The position numbers were made by a program, and so were the translations under genes. A stretch of DNA of 23,580 bases from Campylobacteraceae bacterium (lineage in GTDB: Bacteria; Campylobacterota; Campylobacteria; Campylobacterales; JALSKU01), in the NCBI GenBank assembly GCA_015488975.1, contig WFMT01000284.1:1-23580 (forward strand), read 5' to 3'. Every line of letters starts with the position of its first letter. The stretch's first letter is position 1. The notes under the pieces were generated by a model. The model saw only the letters and a list, made by a program, of their open reading frames with translations, did not search any database and was not told the origin of the DNA. This document shows positions 16,511-23,362 of the stretch, one piece after another.

Positions 16511-16539
16511 TTAGGTTTAAAATATCAATTTAAACCTAA
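16511..16539 (-). promoter_or_regulatory. rpsO leader hairpin, candidate S15 autoregulatory element
   Basis: Perfect 11-bp inverted repeat TTAGGTTTAAA / TTTAAACCTAA with a 7-base loop, almost at the 5' end of the predicted rpsO transcript (start near 16543) and about 13 bases before the ribosome site. S15 commonly controls its own translation through leader structures that differ among bacterial groups. A 5' stabilising hairpin, or a DNA operator for the divergent Rrf2 regulator, are alternatives. Confidence 0.55.
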
Positions 16540-16549
16540 TAGGATTGGA

Positions 16550-16555
16550 ATTATA
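16550..16555 (-). promoter_or_regulatory. -10 element of rpsO
   Basis: TATAAT on the minus strand within GTATAATTCC, 62 bases before the rpsO ATG. The -35 region is AT-rich without a clear hexamer. Confidence 0.65.
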
Positions 16556-16597
16556 CAAAAAAAAACATAAATTAATATAAAGAACAGAAAATATTTA

Positions 16598-16603
16598 GTA
16601 CAA
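16598..16603 (+). promoter_or_regulatory. -10 element of the Rrf2-flhA operon
   Basis: TACAAT within TTAGTACAATATT. The predicted start near 16610 leaves about 25 bases of leader carrying the AAGGAG ribosome site. No good -35. Confidence 0.5.
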
Positions 16604-16636
16604 TATTACTCCTATTTAATCAACAAGGAGTATTAT
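16602..16636 (+). repeat. Inverted repeat spanning the promoter and ribosome site of the Rrf2 gene
   Basis: ATATTACTCC (16602-16611) and GGAGTATTAT (16627-16636) pair at 9 of 10 positions around a 15-base loop. The right arm contains the GGAG of the ribosome site and the start codon; the left arm begins in the -10. It could be an operator for Rrf2 self-control, or an RNA structure hiding the ribosome site if transcription starts further upstream. Confidence 0.5.
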
Positions 16637-17033
16637 GCTACTTACAAAAGCAAGTGAATATGCTCTACTTTCGCTTATATTGATATCAAAGGAAGATTAT
16701 CCTATCGATGTTGATACGCTTTCAAAGAAATTAAATATTTCCAAAAGTTTTTTAGCAAAAATATTACAAAGTCTTGCAAAAGGCAATATTCTTACATCCC
16801 ACAAAGGTGCAAAGGGAGGATTTAAGCTTTCAAAGAAACCTGAGGAGATTTCCATAAAAGATGTTATTGAATATGCTGAAAAAAAGACTCCGATAGTCTT
16901 TGAATGCTCTCCATCAAAGGAATCTTGTAAAAGCAGCAGAGCAGAAACTTGCTCAATATGGCCTATGTTAAACAGGCTGCAGATAAAAATAGATAATTTT
17001 TTAAATGAAATTTCTTTAAGAGATATGATGTAA
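16635..17033 (+). CDS. Rrf2-family transcriptional regulator, likely Fe-S cluster binding
   Basis: 132 residues. N-terminal winged helix (1-65) with SEYALLSLILIS, LSKKLNISKSFLAKILQSLAKGNIL and the wing HKGAKGGFKLSK typical of Rrf2/IscR proteins. Three cysteines at 91, 98 and 106 (ECSPSKESCKSSRAETC) match the spot where IscR, NsrR and RsrR bind an iron-sulfur cluster, so it may sense iron, oxygen or nitric oxide. The flhA start codon follows its stop directly (TAAATG), so both are on one message. The same regulator-flhA order is known in Campylobacter (Cj0883c-flhA), so the link seems conserved. Its targets are not known from the sequence; self-regulation through the inverted repeat at 16602-16636 is a candidate. 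Confidence 0.92.
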   Translation: MLLTKASEYALLSLILISKEDYPIDVDTLSKKLNISKSFLAKILQSLAKGNILTSHKGAKGGFKLSKKPEEISIKDVIEYAEKKTPIVFECSPSKESCKSSRAETCSIWPMLNRLQIKIDNFLNEISLRDMM

Positions 17034-19178
17034 ATGTCTGCAAGAAAAAGGAAATATTTAGGAATACTCTCTCCTTTTATAAGTATTTTAAGCAAAACAA
17101 AAGATTTAACCATAGTAGCCTTTATTATAGCTATTTTAGCTATAATTATAGTTCCTCTTCCAAGTTATGCCTTAGACTTTTTTTTAACGCTTTCCATTTC
17201 GATTTCAGTTTTGATTATACTTGTATCACTCTATGTTCCCAAGCCAACCGATCTTACAACTTTTCCGACACTTATACTCATAATCACGCTGTATAGACTC
17301 TCTTTAAACATTGCAACAACAAGGATGATTTTAAGTAAAGGTCACGAGGGTCCAGCAGCCGTTAGTAGTATAATAGATAGTTTTGGACAGTTTGTTGTCG
17401 GAGGAAATTATGTTATAGGCGTAATAGTATTTACTATTTTAGTACTTATTAATTTTATAGTTATAACCAAAGGTTCCACTAGAGTTGCGGAAGTTGCGGC
17501 AAGATTTACTCTTGATGCAATGCCCGGGAAACAGATGGCAATAGATGCGGATTTAAATGCCGGATTGATAGATGAACAAACAGCGAGACAAAGAAGAGAG
17601 TCTATCATCCAAGAGGCAAATTTTTATGGAGCTATGGATGGTTCTAGCAAGTTTGTAAAAGGTGATGCAATAGCTGGTATAGTCATAACTATCATCAATA
17701 TAATAGGTGGCTTTTTAATAGGTATGTTCCAATACAACATGAGTCTCTCTGCAAGTGCAAAAACTTTTACAATATTAACTATCGGTGACGGATTGGTATC
17801 ACAGATACCGGCTCTTATCATATCAACCGCAACGGGTATCATTATAACAAGATCAAGTGATGGAAAAGAGAATTTTGCCGAAGGTATTATAAATCAACTT
17901 GTTAATGAACAAAAAACCTTATATATTGTTAGTTTTATCTTGATAGTTTTCGCTTTGGTGCCGGGACTTCCAACTATTTCTTTGCTGGTAGTAGGATTTT
18001 TGTTCTTAGCACTTGGTTACTTTATCAAAATAAGCAAAGATGAGCAAATGAATAAAACCGTTCAAACTCAATCAGAGAATATCACAGATATTCAAACTCT
18101 AAGCCCAGAAGAAGAAAAAAAGATAGAAGAAAAGAATCTTGAAGATATCTTAAAACAGGAAATTTTAGAATTAGACCTTGGTTATCAACTTGTTAAATTA
18201 GCTGATCCTAATCAAGGTGGAGATATACTTTCTCGCATAAAAAATATGAGAAAAAAGATAGCAACAGACTATGGATTTTTGATACCTCAGATAAGAATAA
18301 GAGACAATCTTCATTTGGATCCAAACCAGTATACTATATTATTAAAAGGCATCTCAATAGGCAAAGGAACCATATATGCAGATAAATTTATGGCTATGGA
18401 CAGTGGCTTATCAACAGAAGACATAGAAGGAATCCCAACCAAGGAGCCAGCCTTTGGACTTGAAGCTATATGGATAGATGCAAACCAAAAAGATGATGCC
18501 ATTATGAAAGGCTACACCGTTATAGATCCAGCCACGGTCGTATCGACACATATGAGTGAACTCATCAAAAAATATGCGGAAGATTTACTTTCCCGCCAAG
18601 AAGTTAACATGCTTGTTGAAAATGTTAAAAAAGATTATCCAGTCGTTGTTGATGATTGCTTAAAAGTTGCAAATATAGGATTAATTCAAAAAGTATTAAA
18701 ATCTTTATTACATGAAAAAATTCCTATACGAGATATGCTTACTATACTCGAAAGCATCAGTGATGTAGCAGAAGTTACAAAAAATATAGATATCATAGTT
18801 GAACAAATAAGAGCAAAACTCTCCAGAGTCATCACAAATCTATACAAAGATGACAAAGGTGTATTGAAGCTGATAACATTTAATACTGCGACAGAACAAA
18901 AACTTTTAGACAAGCTAAATGATAAAAATGGTATTAGGGATTTACTTTTAAATATTGGACAAATAAATGCACTAGTAGAAGCAATAAGCAACGAAGCAGC
19001 AAAAATTTTACAAAAAGGCATAGCTCCGGTTATCTTGATAGTTGATCCACTTCTTAGAAAATCCATAAAAGATATATTTGAAAAATTTGGACTCGATGTT
19101 GTTGTGCTAAGTCATGCAGAAATAGATCCTAATGTAACCTTTGAAGTTATAGATACAGTTGAAATTGAAAAATTATAA
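17034..19178 (+). CDS. flhA: Flagellar biosynthesis export-gate protein FlhA
   Basis: Core membrane component of the flagellar type III export gate; uses proton motive force and docks chaperone-substrate complexes. 714 residues, normal for the group. The N-terminal half (about 25-330) has around 8 transmembrane segments, with the FHIPEP-family stretches LYRLSLNIATTRMIL (86-100) and PGKQMAIDADLNAGLID (164-180), including the conserved Asp-rich cytoplasmic loop. A charged linker (about 345-375) leads to the soluble C-terminal substrate-docking domain (about 376-714). The ATG directly follows the Rrf2 stop with only a weak AGAGA ribosome site, suggesting coupled translation. In Campylobacter and Helicobacter FlhA is also needed for the sigma-54 flagellar gene cascade; whether that holds here is inference. 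Confidence 0.98.
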   Translation: MSARKRKYLGILSPFISILSKTKDLTIVAFIIAILAIIIVPLPSYALDFFLTLSISISVLIILVSLYVPKPTDLTTFPTLILIITLYRLSLNIATTRMILSKGHEGPAAVSSIIDSFGQFVVGGNYVIGVIVFTILVLINFIVITKGSTRVAEVAARFTLDAMPGKQMAIDADLNAGLIDEQTARQRRESIIQEANFYGAMDGSSKFVKGDAIAGIVITIINIIGGFLIGMFQYNMSLSASAKTFTILTIGDGLVSQIPALIISTATGIIITRSSDGKENFAEGIINQLVNEQKTLYIVSFILIVFALVPGLPTISLLVVGFLFLALGYFIKISKDEQMNKTVQTQSENITDIQTLSPEEEKKIEEKNLEDILKQEILELDLGYQLVKLADPNQGGDILSRIKNMRKKIATDYGFLIPQIRIRDNLHLDPNQYTILLKGISIGKGTIYADKFMAMDSGLSTEDIEGIPTKEPAFGLEAIWIDANQKDDAIMKGYTVIDPATVVSTHMSELIKKYAEDLLSRQEVNMLVENVKKDYPVVVDDCLKVANIGLIQKVLKSLLHEKIPIRDMLTILESISDVAEVTKNIDIIVEQIRAKLSRVITNLYKDDKGVLKLITFNTATEQKLLDKLNDKNGIRDLLLNIGQINALVEAISNEAAKILQKGIAPVILIVDPLLRKSIKDIFEKFGLDVVVLSHAEIDPNVTFEVIDTVEIEKL

Positions 19179-19187
19179 AGGAAAAAT

Positions 19188-20213
19188 ATGAAATTATACC
19201 ATCTCTCACATATAGACCTCGACGGTTACGGCTGTCAAATGATCACAAGAGAATATTATAAAAATATAAATTTTTATAATTCAAATTATGGAAATGAAAT
19301 AACACAGAAAATTGAACAAATCTTCCATGACATCAAAATAGATAATCAAGAAAAAAATATCATTTTAATAACAGACTTAAACCTTTCTTTGGAGCAAGCT
19401 GGTTTCTTAGATGACAAAGTAAGAAATGAAGATAAAAATATAGAGCTCATTTTACTAGATCATCACAAAACAGGAATCGCATGTGCAAATAAATTTGATT
19501 GGTATTTTTTGGATGAAACAAGGTGTGCTACAAAAATTACTTATGATTATTTTTCAAAAAAATTTACAAAAAATGAAAAATTATCCAAATTTACAAATAT
19601 TACAAATGCTATAGATATATGGTTATCAAAAGATAAATATTTTGAACTCGGAAAAGTTTGTTTAAAGTTGGTCAGCGATGCGAAAGAAGTCAACAGAGTT
19701 ATGTTTGCAAAAGAAAACAATGAATATATTTTCAGCATGCTTGAAAATTCTTATGAGTATTATGATCAAACCAAAGCAAATATAGCACTCGATAATGCAC
19801 TTCATAAATTAAAAAAGAAATTTTTTAAAGGCTTTAGCGTAGATGACACACTAGATAATTTAGTTTCCAAATATATAGTTACTTTGCTTACAAATAAAAA
19901 AGAACAAATGAGCATCGACTATAATGGGGCAAAAGGCATATTAACTTATTCTATATCAAATGTTTCTGTCATAGGTAATGATTTTTTGGTTAAAAACCCG
20001 GATTTTGACTTTTTTTTAAATATAAATGGCAGAAGAAATATAAGCTTAAGAGGAAATGGAAAAGTTGATGTAAGTGTTATAGCTGGTGAACTTGGAGGAG
20101 GTGGCGGACATGCAAATGCAAGTGGCGGAATCATAAAAAGTTTTAAAGATAGTTTTTTATATGATAATATTAAGAAACAAGTAGAAGATGCAATAAAAAA
20201 AGTAAGGAAATAA
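19188..20213 (+). CDS. DHH/DHHA1-family phosphoesterase (NrnA/NrnB-like)
   Basis: 341 residues. The DHH domain is at the N-terminus with the four motifs in order: HIDLDG (8-13, Asp10 and Asp12), ITDLN (Asp63), LLDHHKTG (DHH at 91-93) and NAIDIW (Asp143), the Mn2+-binding set. The C-terminal DHHA1 substrate-binding domain shows GGGGGHANASGG (303-314). Such proteins hydrolyse short RNA or DNA oligonucleotides, cyclic dinucleotide products (pGpG, pApA) or pAp; substrate cannot be assigned from sequence. The opening SHIDLDGYG and the overall length are closest to the NrnB-like group. It follows flhA by 9 bases with an AAAGGA ribosome site and precedes the 81-residue ORF by 1 base, so it sits in the flhA operon. 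Confidence 0.9.
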   Translation: MKLYHLSHIDLDGYGCQMITREYYKNINFYNSNYGNEITQKIEQIFHDIKIDNQEKNIILITDLNLSLEQAGFLDDKVRNEDKNIELILLDHHKTGIACANKFDWYFLDETRCATKITYDYFSKKFTKNEKLSKFTNITNAIDIWLSKDKYFELGKVCLKLVSDAKEVNRVMFAKENNEYIFSMLENSYEYYDQTKANIALDNALHKLKKKFFKGFSVDDTLDNLVSKYIVTLLTNKKEQMSIDYNGAKGILTYSISNVSVIGNDFLVKNPDFDFFLNINGRRNISLRGNGKVDVSVIAGELGGGGGHANASGGIIKSFKDSFLYDNIKKQVEDAIKKVRK

Positions 20214-20214
20214 A

Positions 20215-20460
20215 ATGATACAAAATAAACTAAAAGAAGCTGAAAGCGAAATAGAAGAATTATCTATGCAGTTGGTAGATATGTTGGAAGTTGCATTATA
20301 TTTTGCAGGATTTAAAAAAGAAAATTTAAAAAATTCTATCGAAATTTACTTAAATGCGATAGATGAAGTATACGAAGATGAAGAAGGAGAAATGGGAGTT
20401 GACGAAATAATTGAAGTTATAAATCATATCAAAAAAACTCAGCCTGCTCTTTTTAGATAA
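20215..20460 (+). CDS. Acidic helical protein of 81 residues, function unknown
   Basis: Strongly acidic (Glu-rich: EAESEIEELS, EVYEDEEGEMGVDEI), probably all-helical with no membrane segment or signal peptide. The ATG is one base after the DHH gene's stop, which itself overlaps an AAGGAA ribosome site, so the two are translationally coupled. It is last in the Rrf2-flhA-DHH operon and is followed directly by a terminator. I do not recognise a family. A small acidic partner of the phosphoesterase is one possibility, from context alone. Confidence 0.75.
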   Translation: MIQNKLKEAESEIEELSMQLVDMLEVALYFAGFKKENLKNSIEIYLNAIDEVYEDEEGEMGVDEIIEVINHIKKTQPALFR

Positions 20461-20467
20461 GATAACT

Positions 20468-20507
20468 ACCTATATAAAAAGGTCATTTTATTGACCTTTT
20501 TATAGGT
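20468..20507. terminator. Bidirectional rho-independent terminator between the flhA operon and flavodoxin
   Basis: AAAAAGGTCA and TGACCTTTTT form a perfect 10-bp stem with a 6-base loop. Outer pairing ACCTATA / TATAGGT continues it past a 2-base bulge. The A-run on one side and T-run on the other suit both converging genes, whose stops are 7 bases from either end. Confidence 0.88.
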
Positions 20508-20514
20508 AAAAATT

Positions 20515-21015
20515 TTAAAGTATCTTGTCTTTTATCTGATTTATCCAAGTTTTTATTCTTTTATCTGTTAATTCACTCTGATTGTCTTCATCAAGAGCCA
20601 ATCCAACAAATTTACCATTTAATACTGCTTTTGAATTTTCATAATCATAGTCACTGTCTATATCGAAGCTGCCAATGACATTAGCCCCCATTTTTATAAC
20701 TTTCTCGTACATTTCTCCCATCGCATCAAGATATGTATCACCATACCCCTCCTGATCTCCAAGACCAAACAGTGCTACAGTTTTACCAGAAAGATTTATC
20801 TTTTCAAAATCATCCATAACTTCTTCCCACTCATCTTCAAATTCGCCATCACCCCAGGTAGCAACTCCAAATATTAGTTTATCATAGTCATTGATTTTAT
20901 CTATTGGTGTATTTGCTACATCAAATATATCAATTCCCCCTAAATTTTCTGCAATCTCTTTTGCTATACTTTCAGTGTTACCTGTGCTACTTGCGTAAAA
21001 TAATGCTGTCGCCAT
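20515..21015 (-). CDS. fldA: Flavodoxin
   Basis: Small FMN electron carrier, used in place of ferredoxin under low iron and in Campylobacterota as a partner of pyruvate and 2-oxoglutarate oxidoreductases. 166 residues, long-chain type. FMN phosphate loop SSTGNTESIA (9-18), Trp in ATWGDGEFEDEWEE (about 52-65), and LFGLGDQEGYGDTYLDAMG (about 83-101) with the isoalloxazine-stacking Tyr are all present. The start is the ATG at 21015: an AAAGGAGC ribosome site lies 7 bases before it. A further in-frame ATG at 21030 precedes that ribosome site and is unlikely to be used. A strong Fur box lies upstream. Confidence 0.97.
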   Translation of the reverse strand: MATALFYASSTGNTESIAKEIAENLGGIDIFDVANTPIDKINDYDKLIFGVATWGDGEFEDEWEEVMDDFEKINLSGKTVALFGLGDQEGYGDTYLDAMGEMYEKVIKMGANVIGSFDIDSDYDYENSKAVLNGKFVGLALDEDNQSELTDKRIKTWINQIKDKIL

Positions 21016-21077
21016 AATAGCTCCTTTCATTTAAAGATATATTTATATGAATATACAATATTATTTATTAGGTATTT

Positions 21078-21102
21078 ATTAATGATAATAGTTATCATTA
21101 AT
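21078..21102 (-). promoter_or_regulatory. Fur box upstream of flavodoxin
   Basis: 25-base palindrome: ATTAATGATAA, TAG, TTATCATTAAT, arms perfect over 11 bases. It contains TGATAAT-A-GTTATCA, one base from the 7-1-7 Fur motif TGATAAT-N-ATTATCA. It lies 63 bases before the fldA ATG and about 14 bases past the end of cmoA, so iron control of fldA is expected. Confidence 0.88.
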
Positions 21103-21115
21103 AATAAGTTTATTT

Positions 21116-21835
21116 TTATTTTTTTGCTACAAAACAAGCAAAATTTGCCCACTTAAAGACAATATCGATTTTTTTAAATCCTGCTGTCTTTAAGAGACTT
21201 ATATTTTCATCATCACTATATGGAATAAGTACATTCTCCAAAGCTTCCCGTTTTTTTGATATTTCAAAATCACTATATCCTTTTTTTCTTTTATATTTAT
21301 GATACTCATCAATCATTTGCTTATGAAGTTTTTTATCTTCATAAATAACTTTTTCATTAAAAATAAAAAGTCCATTATTGTTCAATGAATTATATATCTT
21401 TTGCACTAAATCTAATCTTTTTGAAGGTCTGACAAATTGCAAAGTATAATTAGCAAGTATAATCTTTGAAGCAGGTATATTATCTCTAATAAAATCAGCA
21501 TAAATCAATTCTATATCAGCTCCAAATGCTGATATCTTCCTTTTGGCTCTTGAAATCATTGCATTAGAATTATCAATGCCGATAAGTCTTAAATCTTTAC
21601 CTGATTTTTTATATATTTCTATCAGGGTCGTAGCGGTTGAACTGCCTAAATCACAAACCGTATCATTAATCGTACAATTTTTTACAACAAGGTCGCTCAC
21701 CAAATCCAAAACTTCATAATAAAACGGTATGGAACGATCAAGCATATCATCAAATACACTAGCAACTTCTTCATCAAATTCAAATTGTTTATCTATATCT
21801 TTTTTAAAAACTTTATCTATTTTTAAATCTTCCAA
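21116..21835 (-). CDS. cmoA: Carboxy-S-adenosyl-L-methionine synthase CmoA
   Basis: Converts S-adenosylmethionine and prephenate to carboxy-SAM, used by CmoB to make 5-oxyacetyluridine (cmo5U34) in tRNA anticodons. The protein follows E. coli CmoA closely in order: FDEEVASVFDDMLDRSIPFY, VCDLGSSTATT (SAM-binding loop), LIGIDNSNAMISRAKRKI, NYTLQFVRPSKR, FNEKVIYEDKK and GYSDFEISKKREALENVL. The start is placed at TTG 21835, giving 239 residues: an AAAAGG ribosome site lies 7 bases before it. An ATG at 21883 would add 16 residues, but it has no ribosome site and falls between the -35 and -10 of a near-consensus promoter. cmoB is not in the window. Confidence 0.9.
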   Translation of the reverse strand: MEDLKIDKVFKKDIDKQFEFDEEVASVFDDMLDRSIPFYYEVLDLVSDLVVKNCTINDTVCDLGSSTATTLIEIYKKSGKDLRLIGIDNSNAMISRAKRKISAFGADIELIYADFIRDNIPASKIILANYTLQFVRPSKRLDLVQKIYNSLNNNGLFIFNEKVIYEDKKLHKQMIDEYHKYKRKKGYSDFEISKKREALENVLIPYSDDENISLLKTAGFKKIDIVFKWANFACFVAKK

Positions 21836-21863
21836 TACAATGCCTTTTAAATACTTTGCAAAT

Positions 21864-21891
21864 ATTATCGCATATTGATACATTTTGTCAA
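21864..21891 (-). promoter_or_regulatory. cmoA promoter (TTGACA, 16 bp, GATAAT)
   Basis: Minus strand: consensus -35 TTGACA (21891-21886), 16-base spacer, -10 GATAAT (21869-21864, one mismatch). The predicted start near 21857 lies between the two candidate cmoA starts and favours the TTG at 21835. Confidence 0.7.
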
Positions 21892-21942
21892 TAGTTGCAT
21901 TAAATGTCTACTTAGATATAGAACATATTAGTAAAAAAATAG

Positions 21943-21948
21943 TATAAT
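21943..21948 (+). promoter_or_regulatory. -10 element of the chemoreceptor gene
   Basis: TATAAT within AGTATAATAA, 20 bases before the ATG; AT-rich upstream without a clear -35. No sigma-54 (GG-N10-GC) or sigma-28 pattern was seen. Confidence 0.6.
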
Positions 21949-21967
21949 AAAATAAAAAAGGTTTTAT

Positions 21968-23170
21968 ATGTTTTTTTCAAAAAATAACAATGATGACTTT
22001 GAAAAATTAAAAAATTTTATAGAAAAAGATTTAACATCGATGAGAGAACAAAATGACTTGGATTTATCTGATATTCAAAAGATAAAAAATACAGAAACTT
22101 TAAATGACAAAATCTCTTTGATTCTCGAACTTAAAAACCAAGATTTATCTGCATGGCAAATTTTTAAAGAAACATTTCCTATAGCTTTTATCGCAATAAA
22201 CGCTAAAAAAGAGATAGTTGAACACAATAGAATATTTGAATTATTAACAGAATTTACTTTTAATGAAATACATCACAACTCAGGCGGAAAAATACTATGG
22301 CCAATAAATCCAAAAGATTGCCAGGTCTGTGCTCTTGCTACAAAATATATTAATTCTAAACAATCTGGCAATGGCTTTGCTAATATCATCTCCAAACCAG
22401 GTGAAGAAATTCCAGTATTTGTATATGTTGTACCTATATTTACAAATGGTAACTTTCAAAAAGCATATATTCTCTTAAGAGACAGAAGAGAGGAATTGAT
22501 AAATAGAAAAAACTTTATGTCTGAACAAATAAAGCCAATCACAAGTATTTTAAATAAAATTGCAAAAGGTGATATATCAGAAAGACTTTTATTGGATGAG
22601 AATAGTGAATTAAAGAAGCTTGAAACACCTATAAATACTATTATTGAAACTTTACACACTATTACATCTAAGATATCCGTATCTGCTACAAATGCTTCTC
22701 ATATCAGCTGCGACACAAAAAAAACTCTCAAACAAACACAAGAATGGAATGAAGAAGTTTTCCGACCAAGTCAAAACGAATTGGCAATGAAGGCAAAAGA
22801 TTTAGAGACTTCTATTGGAGATATTCAAAATATGGTAAGTTTAATCGAAGAAGTGAGTGACCAAACAAACCTGCTAGCTCTTAACGCAGCCATAGAAGCC
22901 GCAAGAGCAGGAGAACACGGCAGAGGTTTTGCAGTTGTAGCAGATGAAGTAAGAAAACTAGCAGAAAAGAGTCAGCAATCCACAAATGAAATTAAAACCA
23001 CTATATCTATTATAAAAGAAAATACAACAATAATAACAACCAACATAAAAAATACAGAAAAAGAGGCTACAAAATTAACCAAAAGCTTAAATGATATGAA
23101 TGAAAGCTTCTCAAACATAGAACAAGATGTAAATTCACTAAGTGAAGAAACCAAAAAATTTAAGCTATGA
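21968..23170 (+). CDS. Soluble PAS/HAMP-like methyl-accepting chemotaxis protein
   Basis: 400 residues with no transmembrane segment, so a cytoplasmic receptor. Order: N-terminal helix (1-60); PAS-like sensor (about 66-172, FPIAFIAINAKKEIVEHNRIFELL through VVPIFTNGNFQKAYILLRD); HAMP-like segment (about 188-230, ITSILNKIAKGDISERL); then the MCP signalling hairpin (about 235-400) with the highly conserved tip EEVSDQTNLLALNAAIEAA and RGFAVVADEVRKLAEKSQ (295-335), which contacts CheW and CheA. Two cysteines, 118 and 121 (DCQVCALA), lie in the PAS-like part and could bind a metal or haem or be redox active. It ends in KKFKL, like many related receptors, so it is not obviously truncated. Ribosome site AAGG 7 bases before the ATG; monocistronic, with a terminator after it. 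Confidence 0.92.
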   Translation: MFFSKNNNDDFEKLKNFIEKDLTSMREQNDLDLSDIQKIKNTETLNDKISLILELKNQDLSAWQIFKETFPIAFIAINAKKEIVEHNRIFELLTEFTFNEIHHNSGGKILWPINPKDCQVCALATKYINSKQSGNGFANIISKPGEEIPVFVYVVPIFTNGNFQKAYILLRDRREELINRKNFMSEQIKPITSILNKIAKGDISERLLLDENSELKKLETPINTIIETLHTITSKISVSATNASHISCDTKKTLKQTQEWNEEVFRPSQNELAMKAKDLETSIGDIQNMVSLIEEVSDQTNLLALNAAIEAARAGEHGRGFAVVADEVRKLAEKSQQSTNEIKTTISIIKENTTIITTNIKNTEKEATKLTKSLNDMNESFSNIEQDVNSLSEETKKFKL

Positions 23171-23207
23171 TTTTTTGAGGATATAAAAGTTAAAACTCCG
23201 TAACTAA

Positions 23208-23237
23208 GAAGAGAAGATTTTGCTCCTCTTCCTTTTT
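23208..23237 (+). terminator. Rho-independent terminator after the chemoreceptor gene
   Basis: GAAGAG (23208-23213) pairs with CTCTTC (23226-23231), with two more inner pairs after a mismatch, followed directly by CTTTTTATA. It lies 37 bases past the stop. Confidence 0.7.
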
Positions 23238-23324
23238 ATATATTTACATCATTCCTTAATACACTAATTTGGAATAAGTGATAAACAAATTATTTGCTTA
23301 ATCTATATTATTGCCAAATTTTGC

Positions 23325-23330
23325 TAAAAT
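23325..23330 (+). promoter_or_regulatory. Possible extended -10 before hsdR
   Basis: TTGCTAAAAT gives an extended -10 of the form TGN-TAAAAT, 33 bases before the ATG. No clear -35. Confidence 0.35.
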
Positions 23331-23362
23331 AAATGAAATTATATTTTAAGGTTTAGTGTTAG

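Noticed and set aside
21016..21030. Upstream ATG that would lengthen flavodoxin by five residues
   Set aside because: The ribosome site for the ATG at 21015 lies inside this extension, and flavodoxins begin close to the beta strand that starts at the later Met.
23150..23200. Possible frameshift truncating the chemoreceptor at the A6/T3 run near 23155
   Set aside because: The KKFKL ending is normal for such receptors and neither other frame continues an MCP-like sequence.
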